Positions 51,795-59,984 of a DNA stretch of 64,000 nt are shown in pieces. The translations under genes were made by a program, and so were the position numbers. How positions within the stretch are numbered: position 1 is the first letter of the stretch; each line of letters opens with the position of its first letter. The notes below the pieces were generated by a model, which had not been told where the DNA came from, searched no databases, and worked only from the letters and a program-made list of their open reading frames with translations. Origin of the DNA: Magnetospirillum sp. 64-120 (GTDB lineage Bacteria > Pseudomonadota > Alphaproteobacteria > Rhodospirillales > Magnetospirillaceae); NCBI GenBank assembly GCA_001898825.1, contig MKVK01000043.1, forward strand, positions 124,001 through 188,000, given 5' to 3'.

Positions 51795-52529
51795 ATGGCG
51801 AACGAAAAACAACTGGCCCTGGTCATCGACCTGAACGTCTGTGTTGGCTGTCATGCTTGCGTGACCAGCTGCAAGGAATGGAACACCTCGGGGTGGGCCG
51901 GGCCGCTGCCCGACCAGGATGCCTATGGCAAGGACCCCGACGGGGTGTTCTTCAACCGGGTGCAGACCTTCGAATGCGGCACCTTCCCCAATACGGAAAC
52001 CGTGCATTTCCCCAAGTCCTGCTTGCATTGCGAGGACCCGCCCTGTGTCCCGGTCTGTCCGACGGGCGCGTCCTACAAGCGGGAATCCGACGGCATCGTG
52101 CTGGTCGATTACGACAAGTGCATCGGCTGCAAATATTGTTCGTGGAACTGCCCCTATGGCGCCCGCGAATTCGACGAGGTCAGCGGCGTGATGAAGAAAT
52201 GCACGCTGTGCGTCGACCGCATCACCGACGAAACCTTGCCGCCGGATCGCCGCAAGCCGGCTTGCGTGCTGGCCTGCCCGCCCGGTGCCCGCCTGTTCGG
52301 CGACATCAAGGACCCGGAATCCGAGGTGTCGCGGGCCATCCGCGACAATGGCGGCTATCAGTTGATGCCGGAAGCCGGCACCAACCCGGCCAATCATTAT
52401 TTGCCGCGTCGCAAGACCCAGTCGGTGGTCCACGAAGACCAGCTGCAACGGGCCGACAACCCGCTGTCGCGGGAAGCCGAGCCGCCCAAGTTCGGTGGCC
52501 CGACCATCGACGACGCGTCCCAGTGGTAA
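51795..52529 (+). CDS. soeB: 4Fe-4S ferredoxin subunit, SoeB type
   Basis: A 244-residue electron-transfer subunit with four 4Fe-4S binding sets: CVGCHACVTSC, CLHCEDPPCVPVCPTGA, CIGCKYCSWNCPYGA and KCTLC...C...C. It carries electrons from the molybdenum subunit to the membrane anchor. The C-terminal ~50 residues (NHYLPRRKTQSVVHEDQL) are a tail typical of the sulfite/polysulfide-type subunits. Separated from soeA by 16 bases and from soeC by 15, hence one operon. Confidence 0.85.
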   Translation: MANEKQLALVIDLNVCVGCHACVTSCKEWNTSGWAGPLPDQDAYGKDPDGVFFNRVQTFECGTFPNTETVHFPKSCLHCEDPPCVPVCPTGASYKRESDGIVLVDYDKCIGCKYCSWNCPYGAREFDEVSGVMKKCTLCVDRITDETLPPDRRKPACVLACPPGARLFGDIKDPESEVSRAIRDNGGYQLMPEAGTNPANHYLPRRKTQSVVHEDQLQRADNPLSREAEPPKFGGPTIDDASQW

Positions 52530-52544
52530 GGGGGAGACAAGATC

Positions 52545-53519
52545 ATGCGTCCCGCTTTTTCCGTTCTCTTCCTCACCACCCTGATCGGCGCCGGCCAAGG
52601 CCTGCTGATCGCTTTGGTCTGCGGCCAATTGTTCCTGGTGGTCGGCACCGGCGACGCCAGCCTGTCCGGCGGCTTCTATGCCATGGGCAGCCTGTTGGCC
52701 CTGGTGCTGCTGGCCTTGGGGCTGTTGGCGTCGTTCTTCCATCTGGCCAACCCGACCCGCGCTTGGCGCGCCGCCACCCAGTGGCGGACGTCGTGGCTGT
52801 CGCGTGAAGTCATCGCTTTGCCGGCGGTGATGGGCATGGCGGTGCTGTATGGCGGCCTGCATGCGCTGGGCTGGGATGCGTCCTTGATGCATTTCGCCAA
52901 TGGCAAAAGCCTGGACCTGACCATGGCGGTGGGCTTCGTCACCGTGCTGGCCTGTCTGGCGCTGTTCCTGTGCACCGGCATGATCTATGCCTGCGTCAAG
53001 TTCATCCGCGAATGGCACAGCGTGTGGACGGTGATCAACTACACCCTGATGGGGCTGGCCTCGGGCTTCGTGCTGGCCGCCGCCTATGCCGCCAGCTTGG
53101 GGGCGGTGGTCACCGGTCTTTATGCAGGCACGGGCTTGGTGCTGATCGTGCTGGCCCTGGCCGGCCGCGCCGTCAGCCTGTGGCGCAATGCGCGGCTCAA
53201 GCCCTTGGCGACTTTGCGCGGCGCCATCGGCGCGCCGCATCAAAACATCCGCCAGGTGACCCAGGGATTCAACGGCAAGTCGTTCAACACCAAGGAATTC
53301 TTCCACGGCAAAAGCCCGGAAACGGTGAAGTTCCTCACCACCTTCTTCCTGGCCGTGGGCTTTGCCGCCCCCTTCGCCCTGGTGGCGCTGGGCATGGGCT
53401 CGGCGGCGGTGCTGTGGCTGGCGGTGATGGTCCAATATGTGGGGCTGCTGGCCGAACGCTGGGTGTTCTTCGCCCAAGGCAACCACGTCCAAAACCTTTA
53501 TTACCAACGCAAGGCCTGA
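52545..53519 (+). CDS. soeC: DmsC-type membrane anchor subunit, SoeC type
   Basis: A 324-residue protein with about eight TM helices. The DmsC-family motif HLANPTRAWRAATQWRTSWLSRE follows TM2-TM3, and PAVMGMAVLYGGLHALGW and the C-terminal GLLAERWVFFAQGNH also fit. It anchors SoeAB to the cytoplasmic side and reduces or oxidises quinone. A good GGGGAGA ribosome site precedes it. A terminator follows the gene. Confidence 0.85.
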   Translation: MRPAFSVLFLTTLIGAGQGLLIALVCGQLFLVVGTGDASLSGGFYAMGSLLALVLLALGLLASFFHLANPTRAWRAATQWRTSWLSREVIALPAVMGMAVLYGGLHALGWDASLMHFANGKSLDLTMAVGFVTVLACLALFLCTGMIYACVKFIREWHSVWTVINYTLMGLASGFVLAAAYAASLGAVVTGLYAGTGLVLIVLALAGRAVSLWRNARLKPLATLRGAIGAPHQNIRQVTQGFNGKSFNTKEFFHGKSPETVKFLTTFFLAVGFAAPFALVALGMGSAAVLWLAVMVQYVGLLAERWVFFAQGNHVQNLYYQRKA

Positions 53520-53560
53520 ACTTTCCCTGTTCGCCGCTTGCGTGCAATCGGGTTAGAATG

Positions 53561-53592
53561 CGGACGCCCCCGGCAAAGGGGCGTCCGTTTTC
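53561..53592 (+). terminator. Terminator after the soe operon
   Basis: A perfect CGGACGCCCC / GGGGCGTCCG stem with a 7-base loop is followed by TTTTCGTT, 41 bases after soeC and 16 before the next gene's start. Confidence 0.85.
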
Positions 53593-53607
53593 GTTGGGGG
53601 GCATTTC

Positions 53608-54612
53608 ATGTGTCGTTTGTGTCGTCGTGGCTTCTTGACCGGTGCCGCCGCCCTGGCCGCCCATACCGCCCTTCCGGCCTTCGCCCAGTTCCCCGGCGCC
53701 ATCAAGCCGCAAAACGATCCCTATGCCCAGGTTGACCCCTATGCCGATCCGCGCAACGGGTTTCCCAGCACACCTCAATCGGCGGTGCCCAGTCAGGGGC
53801 GGAAATCACCGTTCCAAGGGGCGCCCTTGACCGACGAGGACAAGGCGGAAATTGAAGTTGGGCGCGCAGCGTTGCGTTATTGGGTCAAACAGGGAGGCGG
53901 GCCATATCCTGATGAACGGCTGCAAAAGGCCCTGCGCGATTACTGTGCGCCGTTATTTGCTGTCGCCGAGCGGTCGAACCTTCCTTGGGCAGTGGTTCTG
54001 TTGAACGACCCCAGTGTCAATGCAAGCGCCGGTCCCGGGGGGCAGGTGATGGTCAATATCGGCCTGATTCACATGTGTGATCATCCTGCTGAGTTGGCGT
54101 CGGTTTTGGCCCATGAAATCGGCCATGTGGATTTTCGCCACTCGGTGAATGACGGGCCAGTGAGCGAGCTGATCAAGTTGGCTCGGGAAAAGGGCATGGG
54201 CCGTTATACTCCCGAACTGATCGAGAAATTGATCCCCGAGGCCGCGATGGAAAATGTTTCTCGGGCTGCTGATGAAAAACCGAAACTGGATATCTTTGAT
54301 CTGGCGGAGAACGGCTTCACGCGCCAGGACGAGGTCCAGGCAGACGAACATGTGGCGATGATCTTTTCACGCCTGGGAATCGACATGCGTTACGCTGTCA
54401 GCATGCACAAGAAATTGATGAAATTGAATGACGACAGTGGCGGTGAACCACCTGTCTTTTTGAACAATCATCCTGCATCGGCGGATCGCGTCGATGCCAC
54501 CGCCATGTTGGCTGCGACGTCGCCCAAGCCCCGGACGGAATTCGTTTATGTCGGGTGGGATGTATTGAAGGCGGCTTTCCCGACCACCCCCAAGTTCAAG
54601 GGCATATTTTAA
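53608..54612 (+). CDS. M48 family metallopeptidase, Tat-type signal
   Basis: A 334-residue peptidase with a Tat-like N-terminus (CRRGFLTGAAALAAHTALPAFAQ), so periplasmic. The zinc site is VLAHEIGHVDFRHS (HExxH); the third ligand is the glutamate in RQDEVQADEHVAM, as usual for M48. An upstream Pro-rich stretch (residues ~28-65) may be a linker. Homologues include LoiP and BepA, which degrade or refold outer-membrane proteins. The central segment (53.85-54.45 kb) is less GC-rich than the surroundings. The HTH gene behind it is convergent. Confidence 0.85.
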   Translation: MCRLCRRGFLTGAAALAAHTALPAFAQFPGAIKPQNDPYAQVDPYADPRNGFPSTPQSAVPSQGRKSPFQGAPLTDEDKAEIEVGRAALRYWVKQGGGPYPDERLQKALRDYCAPLFAVAERSNLPWAVVLLNDPSVNASAGPGGQVMVNIGLIHMCDHPAELASVLAHEIGHVDFRHSVNDGPVSELIKLAREKGMGRYTPELIEKLIPEAAMENVSRAADEKPKLDIFDLAENGFTRQDEVQADEHVAMIFSRLGIDMRYAVSMHKKLMKLNDDSGGEPPVFLNNHPASADRVDATAMLAATSPKPRTEFVYVGWDVLKAAFPTTPKFKGIF

Positions 54613-54616
54613 AACC

Positions 54617-54643
54617 AAAAGGCCCGGTTCGACCGGGCCTTTT
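54617..54643. terminator. Bidirectional terminator between the M48 and HTH genes
   Basis: AAAAGGCCCGG-TTCGA-CCGGGCCTTTT is a perfect stem flanked by A- and T-runs, sitting exactly between the two convergent stop codons. Confidence 0.9.
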
Positions 54644-54644
54644 C

Positions 54645-55103
54645 TCATTCCTCGCCGTTCAGCTTGGATGCCAGTGACTTGGTCAGGTCATAGACGCTGC
54701 GGCGGATGGCTTCGTCGGTGATGCGGTGGTAGTTGCGCATCATTTCCAACCCCTCGCGGCCCGAGGAATCGGGGGCGGCGAAGCCGGTCTGGTCTTCCGA
54801 CAGGCCCATGGCCAGGGCGCTGCCGCCACCGCGCGGGATGTCGTCGAAGAAAAAGCTGACGGGGACGTCCAGCGCCTCGGCGATGTGGTAAAGCCGGCTG
54901 GCGCTGATGCGGTTGGCGCCGCTTTCGTATTTCTGCACCTGCTGGAAGGTCAATCCCACGGCACGGGCCAGTTCGGTCTGGCTGAGGCCCATCAAGGTGC
55001 GGCGCAGGCGCAGGCGCGCCCCCACATGGGTGTCCACCGGATCCGGCTCGCCGCTTTCGGTGCGGGCGCGGTAAATTCTCTTGCTGTTTGTTTCGGCGGT
55101 CAT
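54645..55103 (-). CDS. XRE family transcriptional regulator
   Basis: A 152-residue HTH protein. The Cro/CI-type helix-turn-helix spans about residues 27-82 (ARLRLRRTLMGLSQTELARAVGLTFQQVQKYESGANRI..), followed by SASRLYHIAEALDVPVSFFFDD. The C-terminal ~60 residues are helical (EGLEMMRNYHRITDEAIRRSVYDLTKSLASKL). Close relatives are common, often one per genome, in alphaproteobacteria. The target genes are unknown. An inverted repeat at 55128-55166 lies directly upstream of its start. Confidence 0.88.
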   Translation of the reverse strand: MTAETNSKRIYRARTESGEPDPVDTHVGARLRLRRTLMGLSQTELARAVGLTFQQVQKYESGANRISASRLYHIAEALDVPVSFFFDDIPRGGGSALAMGLSEDQTGFAAPDSSGREGLEMMRNYHRITDEAIRRSVYDLTKSLASKLNGEE

Positions 55104-55127
55104 CGTGGGGTGTCGTCAAATTGATAG

Positions 55128-55166
55128 GGTTGCATACAATACCCGCAGAGGTAATTGCATGCAACC
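55128..55166. promoter_or_regulatory. Inverted repeat upstream of the XRE regulator
   Basis: The two arms GGTTGCATACAAT and (as its reverse complement) GGTTGCATGCAAT match in 12 of 13 positions around a 13-base spacer. The element lies 25 bases before the regulator's start codon, where an autoregulatory operator is expected. The regulator itself may be its binding partner. Confidence 0.5.
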
Positions 55167-55183
55167 AGACCATCCGGCTTAAG

Positions 55184-55876
55184 TTAGTCCTGGCCGGGCC
55201 ACCCGCACTGGCGCAGCAACGCCGTCATGTGTGCTGGCACCGGGGCGGTGGCGGTGATGGCGGGCTTTTTCGGATTGAACGGCAGGATGATCGAACGGGC
55301 GTGCAGGTGCAGGTCGGGTGCCACCAGATCGGCGGTGCCGCGCCCATAGACCGCGTCGCCGACGATGGGGCAGCCAATCGAGGCCAGATGCACCCGGATC
55401 TGGTGGGTGCGGCCGGTGCGCGGCTTGGCTTCGATCCAAGAGAGCCGGCCGTCGGTGCCCAGCACCCGGTAGTCGGTGACGGCGTCTTGGCCCTTGGCGT
55501 CGACGACCATGCGCCAGCCGTGGCGGCGTTCCAGCTTTTTCAGGCGTTTGTCGATGGTCCCGCTTTCAGCCGGCGGCTTGCCCACCACCACCGCCCAATA
55601 GGTCTTTTCCGCCAGCCCTTCGGCGAAGATTTCGCCCAGACGGGCCAGGGCCTTGCGGTGACGGCCCAGCACCAGACACCCCGACGTGTCGCGGTCCAGA
55701 CGGTGCGCCAGTTCCGGGTTGCGCGGCAGGCCGAAACGCAAGGGTTCCAGCATGTTCATCAGATGGCGGCTGGCATCGCGCGCCCCGGCATGGACCGCCA
55801 AGCCGGCGGGCTTGGCGATGATCAGCACCATGGCGTCGCGATAGAGCAGACGGCCGATCAGTTCTTCCGGGGTCAT
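55184..55876 (-). CDS. RluA-family RNA pseudouridine synthase
   Basis: A 230-residue RluA-family enzyme. HRLDRDTSGCLVLGRH carries the catalytic aspartate; AKPAGLAVHAG is motif I, YWAVVVGKP and EAKPRTGRTHQIRVHLASIGCPIVGDAVYG the remaining family motifs. No S4 domain is visible, as in the shorter members (RluA, TruC, RluC/RluD without S4). The target uridine (rRNA or tRNA) cannot be deduced. It overlaps the SPOR lipoprotein gene by ATGA. Confidence 0.9.
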   Translation of the reverse strand: MTPEELIGRLLYRDAMVLIIAKPAGLAVHAGARDASRHLMNMLEPLRFGLPRNPELAHRLDRDTSGCLVLGRHRKALARLGEIFAEGLAEKTYWAVVVGKPPAESGTIDKRLKKLERRHGWRMVVDAKGQDAVTDYRVLGTDGRLSWIEAKPRTGRTHQIRVHLASIGCPIVGDAVYGRGTADLVAPDLHLHARSIILPFNPKKPAITATAPVPAHMTALLRQCGWPGQD

Positions 55877-57021
55877 GGCGGGAAGGGGGTGGGGGTGCAG
55901 GCCTGGCCCTTGGGCTTCAGCGCCGCGCACAACTCGGCGGCGTTGGCCGGGCTCAGCGGTCCGGCGATCAGCCGATGGGTGACCCCCAACTCGCCCAGAT
56001 CGGCGCGCACCACCTTATAGGTCAGGGCCGCCAGTTCGGGATATTGGGTGGAAAGCGCCTTCCAGGCTTGCTCGCCATGGGTGGCGCTGCCCATGGACAG
56101 CAAGTGGATGCCGGCCTGACCGGTGAAGCCGGCGGGGATGGCGGGGGCGTTCACCTCGGCCGGCGAGGGGATGACCTTCAATTCGCCGCTGACCCCGCCT
56201 TGCAGGCGTTCCATGGGGCGCCCCGATCCACTGCCGCTGGACGATCCGCCGGTCTTGCCGGTTTTCTTGGGCTTGGCCGGCTGCACCGGTTCGGGGGGCG
56301 GGGCCAGGGCGGCCAGGGATTCCGGCAGCGTGCCGCCATCCATCAAAGCCTGCAGGGCCTGTTCCTCGGCCTGCTTCTGGTCGGCGCTGATCAGGCCGGC
56401 CTGGTTCAGCCGGTCCAGGCGGGCCATGGTCTGGCGTGCCGCCTGTTTGTCGGGGATGGTCATGGCTTCGCGCTTGGCGGGGGTCTTGGGCAGCACGCTG
56501 TCGACCATGAAGTCGCGCTGGCTGGCGCCGCCGGGGCTGTTCCAGGTGGCGGCCACGGCCTTTTCGATGTCGGCCGAAGGGGGGGCGGGCAGGAACAGCC
56601 CGGCGGCCGGCGGCTGCGGGTCGGTCAGCGGCAACAGCGCCCCCATGTTGGTGCCGACACGGGCGGCGGCGTCTTCGGGGCTGATCTGGCCGGTCTCGGC
56701 CAGACGGCGAATGGTCAGGAAACGCAGCGCCGCCGGGTCGCCGGCCAGCAAGGACTCGGCCTCGGCATGGCCGATCAGGCGCGGCGGGAACGGAATGTCT
56801 TCGGCGTCGGGCTGGGGCAGGGGCGAAGCGCTGGGACGGACGGGGGCGCGGACGGTTTCCTGGTCCGGGCTGCGGTACAGGGGCTCCAAGCCGGGGCGCG
56901 GCGGGGCGCTGGAATTGGTGGCGTGCTCCAGCTTGGCGGCGGTGGATTGCACATAGGAATCCACCGTGCTGCAGGCATTCAGCAGCACGGGCAGGGTCAG
57001 GAAGGTCAGAATGCGCCGCAT
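55873..57021 (-). CDS. SPOR-domain lipoprotein
   Basis: A 382-residue protein with a lipoprotein signal MRRILTFLTLPVLLNACST (Cys17 lipidated). Two Pro/Ala-rich regions flank helical segments (ETGQISPEDAAARVGTNMGALLPL; LDRLNQAGLISADQKQAEEQALQAL). The C-terminal ~80 residues form a SPOR-like domain (AGIHLLSMGSATHGEQAWKAL...VVRADLGELGVTHRLIAGPLSPANAAELCAAL), which binds denuded peptidoglycan at division sites. Upstream in-frame codons exist but put no signal at the N-terminus, so the start at 57021 is preferred. Shares the transcript with the pseudouridine synthase. Confidence 0.85.
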   Translation of the reverse strand: MRRILTFLTLPVLLNACSTVDSYVQSTAAKLEHATNSSAPPRPGLEPLYRSPDQETVRAPVRPSASPLPQPDAEDIPFPPRLIGHAEAESLLAGDPAALRFLTIRRLAETGQISPEDAAARVGTNMGALLPLTDPQPPAAGLFLPAPPSADIEKAVAATWNSPGGASQRDFMVDSVLPKTPAKREAMTIPDKQAARQTMARLDRLNQAGLISADQKQAEEQALQALMDGGTLPESLAALAPPPEPVQPAKPKKTGKTGGSSSGSGSGRPMERLQGGVSGELKVIPSPAEVNAPAIPAGFTGQAGIHLLSMGSATHGEQAWKALSTQYPELAALTYKVVRADLGELGVTHRLIAGPLSPANAAELCAALKPKGQACTPTPFPP

Positions 57022-57124
57022 CGGGCTCTCGTAAGCACTTGTGTCGGCTGCCATTTTGTCCGGTTGTCGGGGCTTTGCAACCCTTAACCTTGCCTTTGCG
57101 CCTAGGCTTTGGCACAAGTTCGCC

Positions 57125-58312
57125 ATGAATTCCCGCCAAAAAGCCGCCGCCTTGGCCGAAATCGGCCGTTTCGACGCCATCTTGCGCCTGATGGCGGCCG
57201 ATCCCGGCGACGAACCGGCGGCCCGGGAATTCGGCCGTGGGGCGCGGGCCTTGAAAGCCAACGACGCTTTCGCCGCCGTCGCCGCCTTTGAAGCGGTGGC
57301 GCGCCTGGATGCCGATTTTCCCGCCTTGCGCGATGCCCTGGTCAGCGCCTATCGCCGTGACGCCCGCTATCAGGACGCGGTCACCCTGGCGCGATCCGGT
57401 CCGTGGACCCGCCAGATCGGCTATGAACAGGGGTTGGCCCATCTGGCCCTGGGGCAGGCGCGGGCGGCTTTGGACTGTTTCGACGCCAACCTGGCCGCCG
57501 ATCCCGACCATGCGGTGTCGTGGCTGGCCAGCCACGCCCCGGCCTTGGAATTGTTCGGCCTGGACGAAGCCTTGCGGCGTCTGGGCCGGGCCTGTGGCTG
57601 TGCCGGGGCCAATGGCCGGTATTGGGCTTTTCCGGTGACCTATGGCCTGTTGGCCGGCCATGACGTGGCCGACCTGGAATCGCGTGAAGTGGCGCCGTTT
57701 CCCGCCCGCCGCGCCCTGGTGGACAGTGTCCGCGCCCTGGCGCCCTTCCTCCCCCGGCCACCGCGCCTGTTCGGATTGTCGGCCAGCACCTTGGATTTCG
57801 CCGTGGATCAGGCCCGGGAAAGCGGGCTGGTGCTGGAATTCGGCGTCAGGCGCGGCACATCCGTCAACCGTCTGGCGGCACGGGCCGGACAACCGGTGCA
57901 TGGCTTCGATTCCTTCGAAGGCCTGCCGCAATCCTGGGGCGCCGAACCGGCCGGGGTGCTGACCACCGGGGCCCAGTTGCCGCCCGTCGCTGACAACGTC
58001 ACTTTGCATGCCGGCTGGTTCAGCGACACTTTGGTGCCGTTTCTGGCCGATCACCCCGGGCCGGTGCGGCTGGTCAACATCGACAGCGACATCTATGCCT
58101 CGGCGCGCGAGGTGCTGTTCGCCCTGGCGCCGCGCTTGGTGCCGGGGTCGATCGTGGTGTTCGACGAACTGATCGGCAACCGCACCTGGGCCGAGGACGA
58201 ATACAAGGCCCTGGCCGAATTCGTTCAAGCCTTTGACGCCAAATTGGAAATCCTGGCGGTGACGCCTTTTACCAAGCAGGTGGTCATGCGAGTCTTGACT
58301 CTGACCGCCTGA
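57125..58312 (+). CDS. TPR-like domain plus SAM-dependent methyltransferase
   Basis: A 395-residue protein. The first ~150 residues are helical repeats with TPR spacing (DAFAAVAAFEAVARLDADFPALRDALVSAY...DAVTLARSG, GLAHLALGQARAALDCFDANLAADPDHA). The second half is a class I methyltransferase of the TylF/MT24 type: GLVLEFGVRRGTSVNRLAA (SAM motif I), VHGFDSFEGLPQSWG (post I), VRLVNIDSDIYASAREVL and IVVFDELIGNRTWAEDEYKA. The substrate is unknown; such enzymes often methylate sugars or antibiotics. Divergent from the SPOR lipoprotein gene. Confidence 0.82.
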   Translation: MNSRQKAAALAEIGRFDAILRLMAADPGDEPAAREFGRGARALKANDAFAAVAAFEAVARLDADFPALRDALVSAYRRDARYQDAVTLARSGPWTRQIGYEQGLAHLALGQARAALDCFDANLAADPDHAVSWLASHAPALELFGLDEALRRLGRACGCAGANGRYWAFPVTYGLLAGHDVADLESREVAPFPARRALVDSVRALAPFLPRPPRLFGLSASTLDFAVDQARESGLVLEFGVRRGTSVNRLAARAGQPVHGFDSFEGLPQSWGAEPAGVLTTGAQLPPVADNVTLHAGWFSDTLVPFLADHPGPVRLVNIDSDIYASAREVLFALAPRLVPGSIVVFDELIGNRTWAEDEYKALAEFVQAFDAKLEILAVTPFTKQVVMRVLTLTA

Positions 58313-58349
58313 TGGTCAGAGTCGGGCGCTTGTTGCCAAGGAGAGTTTC

Positions 58350-59852
58350 ATGACCGTAGCCATCGAGATGGGAACGACGCAGGGCGGCCAGCCCGCGACG
58401 CTCGATCTCGAGGAATTGCTGGCCACCCGCTTGCTGGTGCAGGGCAATTCCGGCTCGGGCAAGTCGCATCTGCTGCGCCGGCTGGTGGAACAAAGCGCGC
58501 CTTGGGTGCAGCAGGCGCTGGTCGATCCGGAAGGCGACTTCGTCACCCTGGCCGATCAGTTCGGCCATCAGGTGGTCGATGCCGCCGCCCATACCGAGGC
58601 GGCGCTGCAACAGATCGCCGCCCGCGTGCGCATGCACCGGGTGTCGGTGGTGCTGAACCTGGAAAACCTGGAAACCGAACGCCAGATGCGCCATGCCGCC
58701 GCCTTCCTGGGCGGGCTGTTCGACGTGGATCGCGATTACTGGTTCCCCATGCTGGTGGTGGTGGACGAAGCGCAATTGTTCGCCCCGGCGGCGGCCGGCG
58801 AGGTGTCCGACGAAGCGCGCAAGGCGTCGCTGGGGGCCATGACCAACCTGATGTGCCGCGGCCGCAAGCGCGGGCTGGCCGGCATCATCGCCACCCAGCG
58901 TCTGGCCAAACTGGCGAAGAACGTCGCCGCCGAGGCGTCGAACTTCCTGATGGGGCGCACCTTCCTGGACATCGACATGAGCCGCGCCGCCGACCTGTTG
59001 GGCATGGAACGGCGCCAGGCGGAAATGTTCCGCGACCTCAATCGCGGCCAGTTCGTCGCCCTGGGGCCGGCGTTGTCGCGCCGGCCGCTGCCGATCCGCA
59101 TCGGCGAGGTGGAAACCTCGGGCCGGGCCGGCAACGCCCGCCTGCTGCCGCTGCCGGAAAAGCCCCCGGAAGACGCCCATGATTTGATCTTCAAGCCCGG
59201 CGAGAACGAGGTCTTGCGCCCGGCCAGCCGTCCGGTGCCCATGGACACCGCCCAGTTGCTGGCCCAACTGGCCGCCGCCAAGCCGCCGCCGCCGCCCGGC
59301 GAGGTCCTGGTGCGCGAAGTGGCCCCCAGCCCGCGCCTGCCCGAAGGCCCCAAGACCACCATCGACGAAGTGGTGCGTCAGGTGCTGGCCGACCCGGAAG
59401 CCATCTATCGCTCGCCGGCCCAGGTTTATCAGGACTTTCTGGTGCGCTGCCGGCAATACGGCCTGCACGGCCGCTCGTTGGATCTGACCGCGTTCAAGCG
59501 CAAGCTGGCCTCGGTGCGTGCCGGTGTCGACGCCGAAACCGCCGACACCCCGGAATGGGATCAGGCGTTGACCGTGGCCGCCGCTTTGTCCGACGACCTG
59601 CAGCCGGTCTTCCTGTTGCTGGCGCGTGCCGCCCACGACAAGATTCCGTGCCCATCCAACGCCCAGATCGCCCGGGCGCGGGGCTCGCGGTCTCCGCGCC
59701 GCGCCTTGGGCCTGTTGGAGCACATGGAAAGCCAGGGGCTGATCACCAGCGACGTGGACGCCTATGGCAACCGCACCATCGCGGTGCCGGCGCTGGGCTG
59801 GCAAACCCAGCCCGGCAACCCCGACGCCGAAGACGCCGAAGACGTGGCCTAG
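58350..59852 (+). CDS. HerA-like ATPase (DUF87 type)
   Basis: A 500-residue protein. Walker A is QGNSGSGKSHLL (residues 31-42), then DPEGDF, Walker B PMLVVVDEAQLFAPA, and the sensor region IIATQRLAKLAKNVAAEASNFLMGRTF. This is the HerA/DUF87 FtsK-like NTPase family. The second half is a separate part: a proline-rich linker (PPPPPGEV) and a helical C-terminal region containing a winged-helix-like segment (IPCPSNAQIARARGSRSPRRALGLLEHMESQGLI). A nuclease partner such as NurA is not adjacent. DNA translocation is an inference; the role is unknown. Confidence 0.8.
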   Translation: MTVAIEMGTTQGGQPATLDLEELLATRLLVQGNSGSGKSHLLRRLVEQSAPWVQQALVDPEGDFVTLADQFGHQVVDAAAHTEAALQQIAARVRMHRVSVVLNLENLETERQMRHAAAFLGGLFDVDRDYWFPMLVVVDEAQLFAPAAAGEVSDEARKASLGAMTNLMCRGRKRGLAGIIATQRLAKLAKNVAAEASNFLMGRTFLDIDMSRAADLLGMERRQAEMFRDLNRGQFVALGPALSRRPLPIRIGEVETSGRAGNARLLPLPEKPPEDAHDLIFKPGENEVLRPASRPVPMDTAQLLAQLAAAKPPPPPGEVLVREVAPSPRLPEGPKTTIDEVVRQVLADPEAIYRSPAQVYQDFLVRCRQYGLHGRSLDLTAFKRKLASVRAGVDAETADTPEWDQALTVAAALSDDLQPVFLLLARAAHDKIPCPSNAQIARARGSRSPRRALGLLEHMESQGLITSDVDAYGNRTIAVPALGWQTQPGNPDAEDAEDVA

Positions 59853-59888
59853 AATCTCTCTGACCTTGGTAGAAGCGTCTTATCTTTC

Positions 59889-59948
59889 CGTCATGGCCGG
59901 GCTTGACCCGGCCATCCATGGACCCTCGGGTCAAGCCCGAGGGTGACG
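59889..59948. repeat. Intergenic palindromic repeat (REP-like)
   Basis: Two adjacent stem-loops lie between convergent genes: GGCCGGGCTTGACCCGGCC, then CCCTCGGGTCAAGCCCGAGGG with flanking CGTCA/TGACG. GCTTGACCC in the first is complementary to GGGTCAAGC in the second, so one long structure is also possible. This form is common as a dispersed intergenic repeat in alphaproteobacteria. Confidence 0.75.
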
Positions 59949-59984
59949 AGGAAGAAAAGCGATTCCACTTAACTCGGACAGACT

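Noticed and set aside
48737-51826. 1029-codon open frame opposite soeA
   Set aside because: Shadow of the high-GC third codon position of soeA; no recognisable motif, and soeA has full cofactor ligands.
59889-59948. CRISPR repeat
   Set aside because: Only one copy of a double palindrome is present; there are no regularly spaced repeats or cas genes anywhere in the window.
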